A stretch of DNA of 57,216 nucleotides, taken from assembly GCF_034932145.1 (NCBI RefSeq), contig NZ_JAYGHV010000124.1:1-57216 (forward strand), written 5' to 3'. This DNA comes from CCY15215 sp034932145 (GTDB lineage: Bacteria > Cyanobacteriota > Cyanobacteriia > Cyanobacteriales > Spirulinaceae). The notes beneath the pieces are model-generated. The model was not told the DNA's origin and did not search any database. It saw only the letters and a list, made by a program, of their open reading frames with translations. Shown here in pieces: positions 27,423 through 34,958 of the stretch; position 1 is the stretch's first letter; each line of letters opens with the position of its first letter. The position numbers and the translations under genes were made by a program.

Positions 27423-28130
27423 ATGAATTTTACAACTTTCAAAAATGGGACAAGCAAGTTTAAAAATAGACTTCACCCGAAGACAATTCCTCCGCATAAT
27501 GCTGGTTTTACAATGATTGAACTGATTGTTGTCGTTGTCCTTATTGGTATTTTAGGCGCGATCGCCGCCCCAGGATGGATTGGTTTTATGAATAGCCGTC
27601 GGGTTAATAGTGCGAATGATGTAATTTTACAAGCTATACAAAAAGCAAAAAATAATGCCCGAAAAGAAAAACGAGCTTATAGTGTAAGTTTTAGAAGTGA
27701 AAATAATATTCCTCAAATTGCCGTTCATCCGGCGAATCTCAACCCTAATCCTCCGACTAATTCCAATATTGATAGTTATTGGGAAGCCGGAGATTTAGGA
27801 AACGAAATTGGCTTAAAGCCCAATCAAATTGTTTTACAAACTAACCTTGCAAATTATAATCAACTAGCCGGCGTTGCTCCTAATACGCCTTTTACAGCAA
27901 TAGCTGATAACGATACAGAATGGAGTGGCATAACCTTCGATCATACTGGAGAATTAAGAGAAATTGATGGAGTTGCCCCACAGACTAATTTGATGATTCG
28001 TGTAGGGGTTAAAAACTCAAGTACTGGCGAACCGATCGCCTCGACATTGCGCTGTCTTGAAATCGAAACTTTATTAGGATCTGTGAGAATTGGACGCACC
28101 GAAAATGAATGTAAACAACCAACAAATTAA
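27423..28130 (+). CDS. hpsD: pseudopilin HpsD-like
   Basis: 235 residues with the prepilin signal HNAGFTMIELIVVVVLIGIL (Gly28/Phe29, Glu33 at +5), followed by a GspH/FimT-like stretch, FMNSRRVNSANDVILQAIQK, and a C-terminal CLEIE...C pair. AGGAGA lies 9 bases before the ATG. It is the last hps operon gene; only 122 bases separate it from rpsB, with no clear terminator. Confidence 0.85.
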   Translation: MNFTTFKNGTSKFKNRLHPKTIPPHNAGFTMIELIVVVVLIGILGAIAAPGWIGFMNSRRVNSANDVILQAIQKAKNNARKEKRAYSVSFRSENNIPQIAVHPANLNPNPPTNSNIDSYWEAGDLGNEIGLKPNQIVLQTNLANYNQLAGVAPNTPFTAIADNDTEWSGITFDHTGELREIDGVAPQTNLMIRVGVKNSSTGEPIASTLRCLEIETLLGSVRIGRTENECKQPTN

Positions 28131-28169
28131 TTAAACGAAATTCGTGTTATCCTAGAAAAGTTGTCAAAA

Positions 28170-28252
28170 ATCGCACACCGGGACTTTCGGGTGTTTCCCT
28201 CGAGAAACTTCCCCCGGTGGAGGATAAACCCGAATACAGGAGATAAAAGAAT
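28170..28252 (+). promoter_or_regulatory. rpsB: structured 5' leader of rpsB, possible ribosomal-protein autoregulatory element
   Basis: The leader can fold in two ways that exclude each other: ACACC (28175-28179) with GGTGT (28190-28194), or CACCGGG (28176-28182) with CCCGGTG (28213-28219). The second leaves the AGGAGA ribosome-binding site (about 28239) free downstream. Many bacterial rpsB mRNAs are controlled by S2 binding to their leader, so regulation here is plausible but unproven. Confidence 0.35.
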
Positions 28253-29083
28253 ATGCCCGTTGTTTCCCTAGCCAGTCTGCTAGAGTCCGGGGTTCACTTC
28301 GGCCACCAAACTCGCCGTTGGAATCCTAAAATGGATACCTACATTTATACCGCTCGCAATGGCGTTCACATTATTGACTTGGTGCAAACCGCTCACTTAA
28401 TGGAAGATGCTTACGAGTATATGCGGATTGCTTCCGAACAGGGCAAGCGCTTTCTTTTTGTCGGCACGAAACGCCAAGCAGCAGGCATTGTAGCGCAAGA
28501 AGCCAGTCGTTGCGGTGCTTACTACGTCAACCAGCGCTGGTTGGGTGGAATGCTCACCAACTGGGAAACCATCAAAAATCGCATCGAACGTCTCAAGGAA
28601 TTAGAACACCTTGAAGAGAGTGGCAATATTGCTAAACGTCCCAAAAAGGAGGGGGCCGTCATGCGTCGAGAACTGAATAAATTACAAAAGTATCTCGGTG
28701 GTATCAAAACTATGCGTCGTCCTCCCGATATCGTCTTGATCGTGGATCAGCGTCGGGAATATAATGCGATTCTTGAATGTCAAAAGTTAGGGCTTCCCAT
28801 TGTTTCCTTGTTGGATACCAACTGCGATCCCGATGTAGTTGATATTCCCATTCCAGCGAACGATGATGCTATTCGCTCAATTAAATTGATTGTCGGTCGC
28901 TTGGCAGATGCTATCTATGAAGGTCGCCACGGTCAACTTGAAAGCGACGAGGACTACGAGGATTTTGAGGAAGTTCTCGAAGATGCGGACGAGGAAGATT
29001 TTGAGGATGATGATGAGGAAGAAGAGGAGATTGTCGAAGAAAGCGCAGCAGAAGACAACAGCAACGACGATAGTGAAGAATAA
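28253..29083 (+). CDS. rpsB: 30S ribosomal protein S2 (uS2)
   Basis: 276 residues. The core (1-225) is typical: MPVVSLASLLESGVHFGHQ, WNPKMDTYIYTARNGVHIID, NQRWLGGMLTNW, and PIPANDDAIRSIKLI near the end. From about residue 229 on it has an extra ~48-residue tail made almost wholly of Asp, Glu and Ser. This tail is absent from most S2 proteins and is likely disordered. It is followed by tsf as in most bacteria, but a MITE-like element separates them. Confidence 0.97.
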   Translation: MPVVSLASLLESGVHFGHQTRRWNPKMDTYIYTARNGVHIIDLVQTAHLMEDAYEYMRIASEQGKRFLFVGTKRQAAGIVAQEASRCGAYYVNQRWLGGMLTNWETIKNRIERLKELEHLEESGNIAKRPKKEGAVMRRELNKLQKYLGGIKTMRRPPDIVLIVDQRREYNAILECQKLGLPIVSLLDTNCDPDVVDIPIPANDDAIRSIKLIVGRLADAIYEGRHGQLESDEDYEDFEEVLEDADEEDFEDDDEEEEEIVEESAAEDNSNDDSEE

Positions 29084-29091
29084 TAGTTAGA

Positions 29092-29184
29092 TAGAACTTA
29101 CGCATTAGCGGGCAAGATGCCCGCACTACCGTAACAATAGAATACGGAAGTGGGAGCGTCTCGCTCCCTGGCTGCGTAAGTCCT
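29092..29184 (+). repeat. MITE-like element, copy 2, between rpsB and tsf
   Basis: 93 bases with ends TAGAACTTACGCA and TGCGTAAGTCCTG (inverted). Inside are GCGGGCAAGATGCCCGC and GGGAGCGTCTCGCTCCC hairpins. It starts 8 bases after the rpsB stop and lies within the expected rpsB-tsf transcript, where its RNA fold could modulate tsf expression. Confidence 0.85.
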
Positions 29185-29271
29185 GTTAGAGAAAGGTGGC
29201 GATCGCTGACTCCCCTCTAATTTCTCAGACCTGTCACAATAGTTAAAGAATATTTCGATTGTATTAGAATC

Positions 29272-30243
29272 ATGTCAAAAAACAAGAAAAAGAAAAATCC
29301 CAAGAAAACAACAACTGTTGCTAAATCTAAACCTCCTGCACCTGCGAAGGAAGAATCTACTCCTAAAGTAGAAGCGGAAACTCCTGCACCCGTGGAGGAA
29401 GAATCTGCGCCTAAAGTGGAAGTGGAAACTCCTGCACCCGTGAAGGAAGAATCTGCGCCTAAAGTGGAAGCGGAAACTCCTGCACCTGTGAAGGAAGAAT
29501 CTGCGCCTAAAGTGGAAGTGGAAACCCCTGCACCTGCGAAGGAAGAATCTGCTCCAACCGCAAAGTCAGAGAAATCGGAAACGAAATCTAAGATATCTCC
29601 CAAGTTAATTAAAGAACTCCGGGAAACAACGGGTGCTGGGATGATGGATTGTAAAAAAGCTCTCATTGAGAGTGACAGCGATCCCGAAAAAGCGGCAGAG
29701 TGGCTGCGGAAAAAAGGCATGATTTCTGCTGGCAAAAAATCAGGACGGGTAACAGCAGAGGGATTAGTCGGCAGTTACATTCATACTGGCGGTCGCGTTG
29801 GCGTTTTGGTGGAAGTCAATTGCGAAACAGATTTTGTGGCTCGTCGAGAAGAATTCCAAGAATTAGTTCGCAATGTTGCCATGCAAATTGCAGCTTGTCC
29901 TAATGTTGAATACGTTAGTGTTGATGAAGTTGACAAAGATTTCATCAAGAAGGAAAAATCGATTGAAATGGGTCGAGAAGACTTAGCGAACAAGCCGGAA
30001 AATATTCGAGAAACAATAGTTGAAGGACGCATTAGCAAGCGATTAAAAGAAATTACGCTGCTAGATCAACCGTATATTAAAGATCAAAGTATTACGGTTG
30101 AAGAATTAGTGAAGCAAACGATCGCCAAAATTGGCGAAAATATCCAAGTGCGTCGCTTCAGTCGTTTTGTTCTCGGAGAAGGAATTGAAAAAGAAGAAAG
30201 CAATTTTGCTGAGGAAGTCGCAGCACAAGCCGGTCAAAAGTAG
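29272..30243 (+). CDS. tsf: elongation factor Ts with lysine-rich, repeat-bearing N-terminal extension
   Basis: 323 residues. The canonical EF-Ts starts near residue 105 (SPKLIKELRETTGAGMMDCK) and shows NCETDFVARREEFQ; it is the nucleotide exchange factor of EF-Tu. Before it lies a ~100-residue extension: a Lys-rich start (MSKNKKKKNPKK), then four 16-residue repeats like PAPVKEESAPKVEAET and part of a fifth. No internal ATG exists between the repeats and the core, so the extension belongs to the protein. Chloroplast-type EF-Ts can carry extra N-terminal S1 domains; this is not one of those. Confidence 0.95.
   Translation: MSKNKKKKNPKKTTTVAKSKPPAPAKEESTPKVEAETPAPVEEESAPKVEVETPAPVKEESAPKVEAETPAPVKEESAPKVEVETPAPAKEESAPTAKSEKSETKSKISPKLIKELRETTGAGMMDCKKALIESDSDPEKAAEWLRKKGMISAGKKSGRVTAEGLVGSYIHTGGRVGVLVEVNCETDFVARREEFQELVRNVAMQIAACPNVEYVSVDEVDKDFIKKEKSIEMGREDLANKPENIRETIVEGRISKRLKEITLLDQPYIKDQSITVEELVKQTIAKIGENIQVRRFSRFVLGEGIEKEESNFAEEVAAQAGQK
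29335..29553 (+). repeat. tsf: in-frame 48-bp tandem repeats in tsf
   Basis: Four units of 48 bases begin at 29335, 29383, 29431 and 29479, each starting CCTGCACC, with a partial fifth from 29527. Units differ at few positions, mostly silent or Ala/Val swaps, suggesting recent expansion or homogenisation. Confidence 0.92.
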
Positions 30244-30314
30244 ATCGTTAGTAGATCGTTTAAACTGTCTTGGATGCAAATTGGATGCAATTAAAGCAAA
30301 TTAAAAATTAAAGG

Positions 30315-30358
30315 GGCAAAAGCAAGGAATTATTGATTCTTCTGCTTTCTGCCTTTTT
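30315..30358 (+). terminator. intrinsic terminator of tsf
   Basis: GGCAAAAGCA (30315-30324) pairs with TGCTTTCTGCC (30343-30353) with one bulged base, followed by TTTTT. It lies about 70 bases after the tsf stop. Confidence 0.65.
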
Positions 30359-30384
30359 GTCATATTTTATAGCAATGATTACCC

Positions 30385-31422
30385 ATGACCAAATCATTAC
30401 AAAAAATTGAGCAAGAACTGAAAATACTCTCAGAACAGGTTGAGGAAGTTAAAAAGGAACTGAGCGATCGCTATGTTCGTTATCTTGATGTTTTGGGTAA
30501 TTCCCTCAAAAAGCACTTGTCAATGGTTGTTTATCAAATTTGTACGCAAACTTATCCCCATTTGTTTTTAAAGCTAACAGTTCAGGAACGGCAAGAATTA
30601 CAAAAGAAAATAAGAGCGATCGGCGATCGAGGATGTGAAGATTTTAGTTCTGCTCTCGAGCGTGCCGAACATTTAAAGTTGCCTTCTGCGACCAACGATA
30701 TACGAGAAACAATTCTCAAAAAGTTGCCCATTACAGAAGAACAATTAAAAATGCTGCGCGAACGATTATTTCAAAGCGTGAAAGATGAGTCAGACGAAGA
30801 AAAGAAAGAAGATAAGGAAAATTTTCAGCATAAAAGTCTAAATATGCTCGGAGATGATGAAGATGAAATTCTAGAGATTGATGATGAGGATGAAATTTTG
30901 GAGATTGATAATGAAGATGATGACGATCGCAATGAAGGTGATGATGAAGATGTAAATCCGATTCAAGATCCCCATCATCCTATCCATCTCGTTAATTTTG
31001 TGAAACGAGTTGAACAAGTATTAGTTAACATTTTACAGGAGCTTTCTAATCAAACAAATCAGTTATTACAAGCATCGAAGATTTTTTCTTCTAAGTTACC
31101 TCCGCAAGTTTTAGAGGCTGCAATTGAGGCAGATGGTTCCGGTTCAGCCGTGGGTAATTCTCCCAATACCCTCAATTTATTAATTGAAGCGGAAAATGAA
31201 AGATCATCTAAAGAGTCTATGGTTATGCAGGTAACAGCCGTGCGCTTGCGGTTGAGTGAAATTGAATTTGCCGAACCGTCTTTATCTGTGGAACGCAATC
31301 GTATTCGCGAGTTAGGAAAGAAAGTTAAAAAACTTTACAAATATTATGAAAAATTACAACGAGAAAAAGCGATCGCAGAGGCTGAAATTGCCTGGCGATC
31401 GATTTGGTATGAGGAGTCTTAA
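30385..31422 (+). CDS. coiled-coil protein with acidic low-complexity centre, unknown function
   Basis: 345 residues. Residues 1-40 and 295-345 are strongly heptad-like coiled coil (KIEQELKILSEQVEEVKKEL). The middle (about 150-195) is almost all Asp/Glu, with an imperfect DEDEILEID repeat. No membrane segment or known domain is seen. It lies 26 bases after the tsf terminator on the same strand. I do not recognise the family. Confidence 0.6.
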   Translation: MTKSLQKIEQELKILSEQVEEVKKELSDRYVRYLDVLGNSLKKHLSMVVYQICTQTYPHLFLKLTVQERQELQKKIRAIGDRGCEDFSSALERAEHLKLPSATNDIRETILKKLPITEEQLKMLRERLFQSVKDESDEEKKEDKENFQHKSLNMLGDDEDEILEIDDEDEILEIDNEDDDDRNEGDDEDVNPIQDPHHPIHLVNFVKRVEQVLVNILQELSNQTNQLLQASKIFSSKLPPQVLEAAIEADGSGSAVGNSPNTLNLLIEAENERSSKESMVMQVTAVRLRLSEIEFAEPSLSVERNRIRELGKKVKKLYKYYEKLQREKAIAEAEIAWRSIWYEES

Positions 31423-31429
31423 AAAGGGA

Positions 31430-32233
31430 TCAACCGCAATCCCAGTTGTAAAGAACATCAGTAAAGTCCAGTTTTTTCAAAGCCGAAGTTTTAATGAAAA
31501 AGTTGCCAATTCCGACATCTCCCCACATAATTTTATCGTCATCTGTCGAGTCAATTTGTAGGAGTAAGCGATAGGCTTCTTCTGTATCGATATTTTCGCG
31601 GGGATCGGATTGCGTAAAATAAGGATAACCTCCTAATTGATGACTTCCAGGTTCAAAAAACTCTTCATATTCTTCCAAAAATTCCCAATAACTTTCTTCT
31701 TCACCCTCTGCAAATTCTGGTTTAAAAATTACTGGAAATTGGTAATCACCAACACTGATTGGTGCAATTTTTGAGGTAAATTGAAGTCGAGCAGTAATTC
31801 CTTTTTCCATAGGAAGATCGTCGGGTTCTGGTAAAAAACTGAAGTCTGTCACGAGATCGTCGCTGCGATCGCTAACATCAGGAAAATAGAGAACGCGAAA
31901 CCCCGCTTGACGATTCATATTTTCAAAATTCATCCCATAAAGATCGTCACTGGCAATATAAAATTGCAGAATTCCTTGGTTGGGTAAATTTTCCAAGGTT
32001 GGAACTTCTGCAAAGTTAATTTGAGCGAGTAAAAAAAGATAATCTCCCTCGGGAGTTTTGGGATATTCAACCGCTTTGGGAAGATAGGGAAGCCCACCAA
32101 ATTTGCTTTGCGTCCAAGTAGTTTCGGAAACAAATTCTGGTTCGATCGCGATGTAAGGTTGAAGGGTTGCTTCGATTTTCTCTCGTAAGGGTTCTAAAAG
32201 ATCGGGTAATTCTGCTGTGAATTTATAGCTCAT
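31430..32233 (-). CDS. YwqG-like DUF1963 family protein
   Basis: 267 residues with the DUF1963 hallmarks: TTWTQSKFGGLPYLPKAVEY, LLAQINFAEVP, GILQFYI, and QLGGYPYFTQSDPRE followed by LLLQIDSTDDDKIMWGDVG. The family is cytosolic, widespread and without a settled function. The start is placed at ATG 32231-32233 (MSYKFTAEL) rather than the TTG at 32296, as this gives the normal length. It converges with the coiled-coil gene, with 7 bases between stops. Confidence 0.8.
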   Translation of the reverse strand: MSYKFTAELPDLLEPLREKIEATLQPYIAIEPEFVSETTWTQSKFGGLPYLPKAVEYPKTPEGDYLFLLAQINFAEVPTLENLPNQGILQFYIASDDLYGMNFENMNRQAGFRVLYFPDVSDRSDDLVTDFSFLPEPDDLPMEKGITARLQFTSKIAPISVGDYQFPVIFKPEFAEGEEESYWEFLEEYEEFFEPGSHQLGGYPYFTQSDPRENIDTEEAYRLLLQIDSTDDDKIMWGDVGIGNFFIKTSALKKLDFTDVLYNWDCG

Positions 32234-32449
32234 AAAGTAACTCGTTGTTGATGGGACAAACCCATTTTTAGAAAAATTGATGGTTACGATCGCCAATTCA
32301 AGTCCTAGCGATCGTACAATGGGTCATTTTGGTATCAAGGGCATTTTATCTCAATTTGCAATTTCCAGTTTTCAATTCTCAATATCGATCGCAGGTTCTC
32401 TTAAGTTTGCTAGGATAACTGAGGATGCGTCTACAGGAGACTAGCAATC

Positions 32450-33250
32450 TTGTCTCAATGTCCGATTTGTCAAGCTGAATATACTGAAGGAGAGATTCGC
32501 TATTGTACAACCTGCGGTTGGTATTTAGCGGCAGTTTCTTCTCCCCTGGAACAACTGTCTCCAAAAGAACGCGATCGCCTAGCTTGGGGAAGACGAATCT
32601 GGATGCAGTTACAATCTTATTCTCAACTCGAGTTGATATTACAAGAAATTCAAGCCGATTTACAACAAGCATCAAAAGAAAGAGTTGAACTTTCTCAGCA
32701 AATTGCTCAATTCTCTCAAGATTTTCCGGCTCAAAATTCTCTTGTAGAAACAACGATCTCTTCTCCTAATGTAGAAGAGGAAATTTTGGTCAATTACGCG
32801 CTTTTAGAGACGTTATTGGCTGAAAGAGATTGGAAAGAGGCTGATGGGGAAACAGCAAGATTGGCGATCGCGATCGCGCAACGGGAAAAACAAGGATTTT
32901 TGGCAGAAGCCGATTTAGATCGATTTCCTTGTGATAGTCTTAAAAAAATCGATCGCCTCTGGTTAGAAGCAACAGATGGCAAGTTTGGTTTAAGCATCCA
33001 AAAAGACTTATATATGAGTTTAGGAGGAACGCGCTTTATTCACTCGAAAACTTGGCATAAATTTGGGGCAAAAGTTGGCTGGTATCGTGGAAATGCTTGG
33101 TTACGCTATGATGAAATTGATTTTAGTCTCAATGCTCCCGTAGGACATCTTCCCATTTTTGGGGATGGTTTAGTCTGGTTTGTCGGCGGTTGGGAAGGAG
33201 GAGGAAAATTATTTTCAGCCCTCATATCTAAGCTAACAAAATGTTATTAA
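32450..33250 (+). CDS. GUN4-domain protein with N-terminal zinc ribbon
   Basis: 266 residues. Cys4/Cys7 and Cys19/Cys22 (CPIC...CTTC) form a zinc-ribbon-like head. A coiled stretch follows (residues ~45-100), then a GUN4 domain (LLAERDWKEADGETARL ... VGWYRGNAWLRYDEIDFSL). True Gun4 binds porphyrins and activates Mg-chelatase; paralogues with extra domains are common in cyanobacteria and their role is unknown. The start is TTG (32450), fixed by AGGAG about 12 bases before it and by the need to include both CxxC pairs; the first in-frame ATG comes far too late. Confidence 0.8.
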   Translation: MSQCPICQAEYTEGEIRYCTTCGWYLAAVSSPLEQLSPKERDRLAWGRRIWMQLQSYSQLELILQEIQADLQQASKERVELSQQIAQFSQDFPAQNSLVETTISSPNVEEEILVNYALLETLLAERDWKEADGETARLAIAIAQREKQGFLAEADLDRFPCDSLKKIDRLWLEATDGKFGLSIQKDLYMSLGGTRFIHSKTWHKFGAKVGWYRGNAWLRYDEIDFSLNAPVGHLPIFGDGLVWFVGGWEGGGKLFSALISKLTKCY

Positions 33251-33279
33251 ATAATCTGATTTTTGCATTAAAATTTCAC

Positions 33280-33306
33280 GTAGGGGTTTGGTCTCCAAAC
33301 CCTCCG
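33280..33306. repeat. short GTAGGGG-type palindrome
   Basis: GTAGGGGTTTGG and CCAAACCCTCCG flank a TCT loop between the GUN4-like gene and acr3. It resembles the hairpin part of the repeats at 11333 and 41403, but the stem core differs, so it may be a separate family. It could act as a weak terminator. Confidence 0.5.
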
Positions 33307-33340
33307 ATCTAATTTTCGCTGATATATCTAGAGGTAAATC

Positions 33341-34495
33341 ATGAGTGATTCGAGTCGGGATATTAATCCCAAAGCTGTTAAGGCCGGAGGAAACCTCAAC
33401 TTATTTGAAAAATACCTTACTTTTTGGGTATTTTTATGTATTTTGCTGGGAATTGGCTTAGGTCGTTTATTTCCGTGGATCGCGCAAAAGTTAGATGACA
33501 TGAGTGTTTATAATGTCTCTATTCCCATTGCAATCTGTTTATTTTTCATGATGTATCCCATCATGGTCAAAATTGATTTTTCTCAAGCAGTAAAAGCAGC
33601 GAAAACGCCCAAGCCTGTTGTTCTAACTTTAGTCATCAATTGGCTGATTAAACCCTTTACAATGGTTGTTTTTGCTCAATTCTTTTTAGGGTTTTTATTT
33701 GCTCCTCTTTTAAATTCAACAGAAATCATTCGCGGGGTAGAAATTAGTCTAGGAAGTTCTTATATTGCGGGTGCTATTTTATTAGGAATTGCTCCTTGTA
33801 CGGCAATGGTTTTGATGTGGGGATATTTATCTTATAGCAATCAAGGGCATACCTTGGTTATGGTAGCAGTAAATTCTCTTGCCATGTTGTTTTTATATGC
33901 TCCTTTGGGTAAATGGTTACTATCAGCCAATAATTTAATTGTCCCTTGGCAAACGATTGTTTTATCAGTATTAATCTATGTCGGTTTACCTTTAATGGCT
34001 GGAATATATAGCCGTTATTGGATTTTAAAATATAAGGGAAAGCAATGGTTTGAAAGTATTTTTTTAAATGCGCTTTCTCCTGTCGCTGTGAGTGCCTTGT
34101 TATTGACTTTAGTTTTGTTATTTTCTTTTAAAGGAGAGTTAATTGTTAATCATCCTTTGCATATCTTTCTCATTGCAGTTCCATTATTCTTGCAAACTAA
34201 TTTTATTTTTCTGATTACCTATCTTGCAGGTTTGAAACTCAAACTATCCTATGAAGATGCTGCACCTGCTGCTTTAATTGGTGCTAGTAATCATTTTGAG
34301 GTCGCGATCGCCACCAGTGTAACATTATTTGGTTTAAATTCCGGTGCGGCATTAGCAACAGTTGTGGGAGTATTAATTGAGGTTCCGGTAATGTTAATGC
34401 TGGTAGAATTTTGCAAGAGAACTGCTTTTTGGTTTCCGCGAGAACCGGAAAAAGCAACTTTACCCGATCCTCGTTGTCTAAATTCTCTGCGTTGA
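33341..34495 (+). CDS. arsB: ACR3-family arsenite efflux permease
   Basis: 384 residues with about ten membrane helices. The conserved thiolate motif is GIAPCTAMVLMWGYLS (about residue 150), and GASNHFEVAIATSVTLFG near the C-terminus is diagnostic for ACR3. It expels arsenite using the proton-motive force. arsC follows 51 bases downstream, so arsenate is reduced and then exported. No arsR repressor or arsH lies beside it, unlike the arsBHC operon of Synechocystis. Confidence 0.95.
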   Translation: MSDSSRDINPKAVKAGGNLNLFEKYLTFWVFLCILLGIGLGRLFPWIAQKLDDMSVYNVSIPIAICLFFMMYPIMVKIDFSQAVKAAKTPKPVVLTLVINWLIKPFTMVVFAQFFLGFLFAPLLNSTEIIRGVEISLGSSYIAGAILLGIAPCTAMVLMWGYLSYSNQGHTLVMVAVNSLAMLFLYAPLGKWLLSANNLIVPWQTIVLSVLIYVGLPLMAGIYSRYWILKYKGKQWFESIFLNALSPVAVSALLLTLVLLFSFKGELIVNHPLHIFLIAVPLFLQTNFIFLITYLAGLKLKLSYEDAAPAALIGASNHFEVAIATSVTLFGLNSGAALATVVGVLIEVPVMLMLVEFCKRTAFWFPREPEKATLPDPRCLNSLR

Positions 34496-34546
34496 ATTAT
34501 CCTGTATTGAATCTGTCTGAAAATCAACCCATTCTGGAGAAATATC

Positions 34547-34942
34547 GTGAAAAAAGTAATGTTTGTTTGCAGAAAAAATTCCTCTCGTTCGCAAATGGCT
34601 GAAGGCTTTGCAAAACAATTAGGTTCAGGAAAACTCGAAGTTTTTAGTTCTGGTTTAGAAGCAAGTGAAGTGAATTCTCATGCTGTTAAAGCAATGTCTG
34701 CTGTTGGTATTGATATTAGTAAGCAAACTTCTAATGCACTGAATGAGTTTAAAGCAGAAGATTTTGATATTGTGATTTCCTTGTGCGGTTGTGGGGTCAA
34801 TTTACCTCCAGAATGGTTAACTCGTGAAATATTTGAGGATTGGCAATTAGACGATCCTGCGGAACAACCAGAGATATTTCCTAGAGTGCGAGAAGAAGTT
34901 AAAAAGCGAGTGGAAAAGTTAGTGAAGACTCTAGTTTGTTAA
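34547..34942 (+). CDS. arsC: arsenate reductase, low-molecular-weight phosphatase type (glutaredoxin-linked)
   Basis: 131 residues, close to Synechocystis ArsC. Cys8 heads the P-loop CRKNSSRS, and Cys80 and Cys82 (SLCGCG) form the resolving pair. The enzyme reduces arsenate to arsenite for export by the ACR3 pump encoded just upstream. The start is GTG at 34547 with GGAG 8 bases before it; the later ATG at Met5 would remove conserved residues. Confidence 0.94.
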   Translation: MKKVMFVCRKNSSRSQMAEGFAKQLGSGKLEVFSSGLEASEVNSHAVKAMSAVGIDISKQTSNALNEFKAEDFDIVISLCGCGVNLPPEWLTREIFEDWQLDDPAEQPEIFPRVREEVKKRVEKLVKTLVC

Positions 34943-34958
34943 TGCCAAAAAAATTGTA

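Noticed and set aside
29335..29553. Regular 48-bp repeats taken as a CRISPR array
   Set aside because: There are no unique spacers; the units are in frame and encode a Pro/Glu/Lys repeat in EF-Ts.
32379..32753. 124-codon frame on the minus strand
   Set aside because: Antisense to the GUN4-domain gene and its upstream region; no domain seen.
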